A stretch of 64,000 nt of DNA. Origin: Bradyrhizobiaceae bacterium Ga0074131 (GTDB lineage Bacteria; Pseudomonadota; Alphaproteobacteria; Rhizobiales; Xanthobacteraceae). Below the pieces are notes generated by a model, which saw only the letters and a list, made by a program, of their open reading frames with translations, searched no databases and had not been told where the DNA came from. The DNA is taken from NCBI GenBank assembly GCA_001464035.1, contig LNEC01000014.1, positions 62,001 to 126,000 of the forward strand, in the 5' to 3' direction. Within the stretch, counting starts at the first letter, position 1, and every line of letters starts with the position of its first letter. A program made the position numbers and the translations under genes. Shown here in pieces: positions 61,502 to 64,000 of the stretch.

Positions 61502-62434
61502 TCACGCCGCCCCACCCGCTTCGGTGTGCACCCAGGCTTCGCCGCAGGCCTTGGCCAGTTCGCGCACGCGCATGATGTAGCTCTGCCGCTCGGTCACCGA
61601 GATCACACCGCGGGCGTCGAGCAGGTTGAAGGCATGGCTGGCCTTGATGCACTGGTCGAAGGCCGGCAGCGCCATCTGATGCGCCTCGCGCTTGCCATCC
61701 TTCCAGCCGGCGTCGAGATATTTCTGGCAGGCCTCCTCGGCCATCGAGAACTGCCTGAACAGCATCTCGGCGTCGGAATGCTCGAAATTGTGCCGCGAAT
61801 ATTCCTGCTCGGCCTGCAGGAACACGTCGCCGTAAGTTACTTTTTCGGCGCCCTCGCGGCCGTTGAAGTTGAGATCGTAGACGCGGTCGACGCCCTGCAC
61901 GTACATCGCGAGCCGTTCGAGCCCGTAGGTGAGTTCGCCGGCTACCGGTGAGCATTCGACGCCGGCGACCTGCTGGAAGTAGGTGAATTGCGACACTTCC
62001 ATGCCGTCGCACCAGCATTCCCAGCCCAGTCCCCAGGCGCCGAGTGTCGGGCTTTCCCAGTCGTCCTCGACAAAGCGGATGTCGTGCAGGCTGGAATCGA
62101 TGCCGATCGCGGCCAGCGACTTCAGATACAGTTCCTGAAGATCCGGCGGCGAAGGTTTGATGATGACCTGAAACTGATAATAGTGCTGCAACCGGTTGGG
62201 ATTCTCGCCATAGCGGCCGTCTTTCGGCCGGCGCGAGGGCTGCACATAGGCGGCCTTCCACGGCCGCGGGCCCAGCGCGCGCAATGTCGTCGCCGGATGA
62301 AACGTGCCGGCGCCCATTTCCATATCGTAGGGCTGCAGGATCACGCAGCCCTGATCGGCCCAGAATCGCTGCAGGGCCAGAATGAAGCCCTGGAACGAGC
62401 GTTCCGGGCGCATATGGGCGGGTACGGCGTCCAT
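61502..62434 (-). CDS. glyQ: Glycyl-tRNA synthetase alpha subunit
   Basis: This is the catalytic alpha chain, which activates glycine. The family pattern is complete: '[79 protein letters not shown]', '[34 protein letters not shown]' and '[28 protein letters not shown]'. It has 310 residues, normal for the subunit. It is followed by the DUF559 gene and then glyS, on the same strand. The start could also be the ATG at 62413. Confidence 0.97.
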   Translation of the reverse strand: MDAVPAHMRPERSFQGFILALQRFWADQGCVILQPYDMEMGAGTFHPATTLRALGPRPWKAAYVQPSRRPKDGRYGENPNRLQHYYQFQVIIKPSPPDLQELYLKSLAAIGIDSSLHDIRFVEDDWESPTLGAWGLGWECWCDGMEVSQFTYFQQVAGVECSPVAGELTYGLERLAMYVQGVDRVYDLNFNGREGAEKVTYGDVFLQAEQEYSRHNFEHSDAEMLFRQFSMAEEACQKYLDAGWKDGKREAHQMALPAFDQCIKASHAFNLLDARGVISVTERQSYIMRVRELAKACGEAWVHTEAGGAA

Positions 62435-62781
62435 CGTCAGAATCGGTCTCGCGGGGGGTCTGAAAGCGCGCGGACCGTATCGGCGGGGAAGCGGGGAATC
62501 AAGGCAATGTCCGGCGGATGAGCCGTGACCATGCGAATCCGTCCGCGACCGGTGAAATCACCGGAACCTTCACAGGCCCAAATGATTAACCTCGCGAACG
62601 ACGGCGCTCCGGTGTTCGTGATTGATCGCGATACGATCGTGAGCCCTTAAGCGCTGAAAAGAACTGATCTCCAGGCTTGCTCGCCGGTCCTCACGGGTGG
62701 TGCCCCACCCCGAGGCCGGCGCAAGTGTTTTGGGGCGCCATCAACCCCCACACCCCTATTCACTACCGGATAATTCGGCTC
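62435..62781. other. 347-base intergenic stretch upstream of glyQ
   Basis: This stretch should contain the glyQ promoter. I see no gene, RNA or T-box-like structure (not expected in this phylum). The remaining frames on the plus strand oppose glyQ and have no ribosome sites. Confidence 0.4.
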
Positions 62782-62973
62782 TCACCCCGGTCGGTAAGCA
62801 CCGGTGTCGGGATCGCGCCGCAGCGTCGGAATGTCGCTTGAGCTGACCGACTCGGCGACCCGCGCCAACCGCGCCTCTTCCAATTCCCGGTTGACCCTCC
62901 GGGCGGTCCGGTAGGCCCAGCGGACCACGGCGAGACTACCCAGGGCGCCTGCGAATGCGATCAGCGGCGGCAT
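62782..62973 (-). CDS. Small membrane protein of unknown function
   Basis: This 63-residue protein starts at ATG 62973 with GAGGA seven bases upstream. One transmembrane helix (PLIAFAGALGSLAVVRWAYRTA) precedes a charged helix (RRVNRELEEARLARVAESV) and a short tail with TLRRDPDTGAYRPG. I recall similar small proteins in other Bradyrhizobium genomes, close to the S49 peptidase gene. It begins 107 bases after the peptidase stop on the same strand. Confidence 0.75.
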   Translation of the reverse strand: MPPLIAFAGALGSLAVVRWAYRTARRVNRELEEARLARVAESVSSSDIPTLRRDPDTGAYRPG

Positions 62974-63079
62974 CGGTCTATCCTCGTCCTTCGTTCGTCG
63001 CCCCTGTTTACATTGTCGCGCAAGCCGGCGTTTGCCGCAATCGCCTTGTGCGGGGCCAAATGGCGCGGGTATCGCACCC

Positions 63080-63991
63080 TCAAAACCCAAATTTGGCCCA
63101 GATTGCCCGGGTCTCCAGCGCCGAGATCAGCTGGTCCGGCAGGTCCGCAACGCCGTCCAGCGATGCCAACGTTCCCGCGCCGGCCGATTTGCGGCCGAAC
63201 AGGCTGGACAACATGCCGCTTGGCGGCGCGACCACGGGCGTCAGCACCTTGTCGCCGTAGCGGGCGCGCAGCGTCGAGCGCAGGTCGCCGATGGCGTCGG
63301 CGAGGCCGAGTGAAACCGAGGTTTCACCGGCCCAGTATTCGCCGGTGAACAGCACATCGTCGGCGCCCTTCAGGCGGCTGCCGCGGCTCTGCCTGACCAG
63401 CGCGATGAAGAGGGCATGGATTTCGCGCTGCAGGGCCTTCACCCGCGCCACGTCGTCGGGGTTTTCCGGCAGGAACGGGTCGAGCATGGCCTTGTGGGCG
63501 CCTGCCGTGTACAGCCGCCGCTCGACGCCGATCTTCTTGATCAATTCCTGAAATCCGAAAGTGCCGCCGACCACGCCGATCGAACCCAGGATCGACGAGG
63601 GATCGCAGAAGATTTCGTCGCCGGCGCAGGCGATCATGTAGCCGCCGGACGCCGCGACGTCCTCGACGAACACCAGCACCGGCAGTTTCTTCTCCGCGGC
63701 AAGCTGCCGAATGCGCAGGTAGATCTGGCGCGATTGCACCGGCGATCCCCCGGGCGAATTGATCACCAGCGCCACCGCCTTGGCATGCTTCATGGCAAAG
63801 GCGCGCTCCAGTGTCCGGGCGACGCCGGCCAGCGACATGCCCGGCCGCAACGGTGTGACCGCACCGATCACACCCGACAGCCGGACCACCGGCACCACGG
63901 CTGCACCTCGCCGGAAACGCGCCGGAACGAATTGCATCAGCCGGTCGATCACGCCGGCGATTCCGCCGCGATTGTCCGTTATTTCAGTCAT
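63080..63991 (-). CDS. S49-family peptidase (SppA/SohB-like)
   Basis: This 303-residue protein is a membrane-associated serine protease of family S49, which breaks down signal peptides or membrane proteins. The fold is clear in 'VVRLSGVIG', 'KAVALVINSPGGSPVQSRQIYLRIR', 'PVLVFVEDVAASGGYMIACAGDEIFCDPSSILGSIGVVGGTFGFQELIKKIGVERRLYTAGAHK'. The nucleophile is Ser in AASGGY, and the conserved Lys for the catalytic dyad is in the AHKAML region. No strong N-terminal transmembrane helix is seen, only an amphipathic segment. A small membrane gene follows. Confidence 0.93.
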   Translation of the reverse strand: MTEITDNRGGIAGVIDRLMQFVPARFRRGAAVVPVVRLSGVIGAVTPLRPGMSLAGVARTLERAFAMKHAKAVALVINSPGGSPVQSRQIYLRIRQLAAEKKLPVLVFVEDVAASGGYMIACAGDEIFCDPSSILGSIGVVGGTFGFQELIKKIGVERRLYTAGAHKAMLDPFLPENPDDVARVKALQREIHALFIALVRQSRGSRLKGADDVLFTGEYWAGETSVSLGLADAIGDLRSTLRARYGDKVLTPVVAPPSGMLSSLFGRKSAGAGTLASLDGVADLPDQLISALETRAIWAKFGF

Positions 63992-64000
63992 TCCATTACC

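Noticed and set aside
61383..62261. Upstream extension of the DUF559 frame over glyQ
   Set aside because: It is out of frame with glyQ on the same strand and has shadow composition; the DUF559 start at 61382 is clear.

Overview
The window looks like chromosomal DNA of a Bradyrhizobium-type alphaproteobacterium (Nitrobacteraceae). The reasons are high G+C, many conserved rhizobial hypothetical families (TIGR02301, DUF1236, DUF3096, DUF2339, DUF3617), GTG/TTG starts, and short palindromic intergenic repeats that I recall as common in that genus. I see no rRNA, CRISPR array, prophage, IS transposase or symbiosis gene. One tRNA, tRNA-Pro(CGG), is present.

Region 1 (1-22.5 kb) is a type I secretion and surface-adhesion locus resembling the Pseudomonas Lap system. 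In order it holds the 3' part of a TolC-like outer-membrane factor, an ABC exporter with a degenerate C39-like N-terminus, an HlyD-type membrane fusion protein, and an exported LapG-like cysteine protease (Cys216/His251/Asp266). Convergent to these is a single giant gene encoding about 5,431 residues. The giant protein has an N-terminal retention-type module followed by a PAAG motif (residues 122-125) that fits the LapG consensus, at least sixteen repeat modules ending in DD-x-P, two jelly-roll-like modules, a module bracketed by the only two cysteines I found, a VWA domain with an intact MIDAS start, RTX repeats, EF-hand-like loops and an amphipathic C-terminus. No LapD-like c-di-GMP receptor is in the window.

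Region 2 (22.5-25.6 kb) is a patch of small, mostly exported proteins of unknown function, ending at the tRNA. Region 3 (25.7-36 kb) is housekeeping and repair: threonylcarbamoyl-AMP synthase, a GlcD-type FAD oxidoreductase, an Asp/Glu-racemase-like protein, SRAP (YedK/HMCES), a NUDIX hydrolase, a dihydroorotase-family hydrolase with an altered metal motif, YgfZ, 3-methyladenine glycosylase I, an HD phosphohydrolase and a protein-tyrosine-phosphatase-like protein. Several of these overlap by a few bases and are probably co-translated.

Region 4 (36-47 kb) is membrane and signalling: a large DUF2339 protein, a FecR-domain exported protein directly before a CHASE2 class III nucleotide cyclase, and two methyl-accepting chemotaxis proteins sharing an almost identical signalling half, followed by an alpha-carbonic anhydrase. 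Region 5 (47.5-64 kb) holds an AcuI/YhdH-type reductase, an MFS transporter, an SleB-type cell-wall hydrolase, pyruvate phosphate dikinase, small DUF3096 and DUF1236 proteins, a block of interspersed repeats (56.4-57.2 kb), a polytopic membrane protein, glyS and glyQ separated by a DUF559 nuclease gene, and an S49 peptidase.

The two best leads are the Lap-like adhesin circuit and the DUF559 nuclease gene between glyQ and glyS. The latter is bounded by two inverted copies of the same palindromic repeat, like a REP/RAYT unit with a different enzyme.
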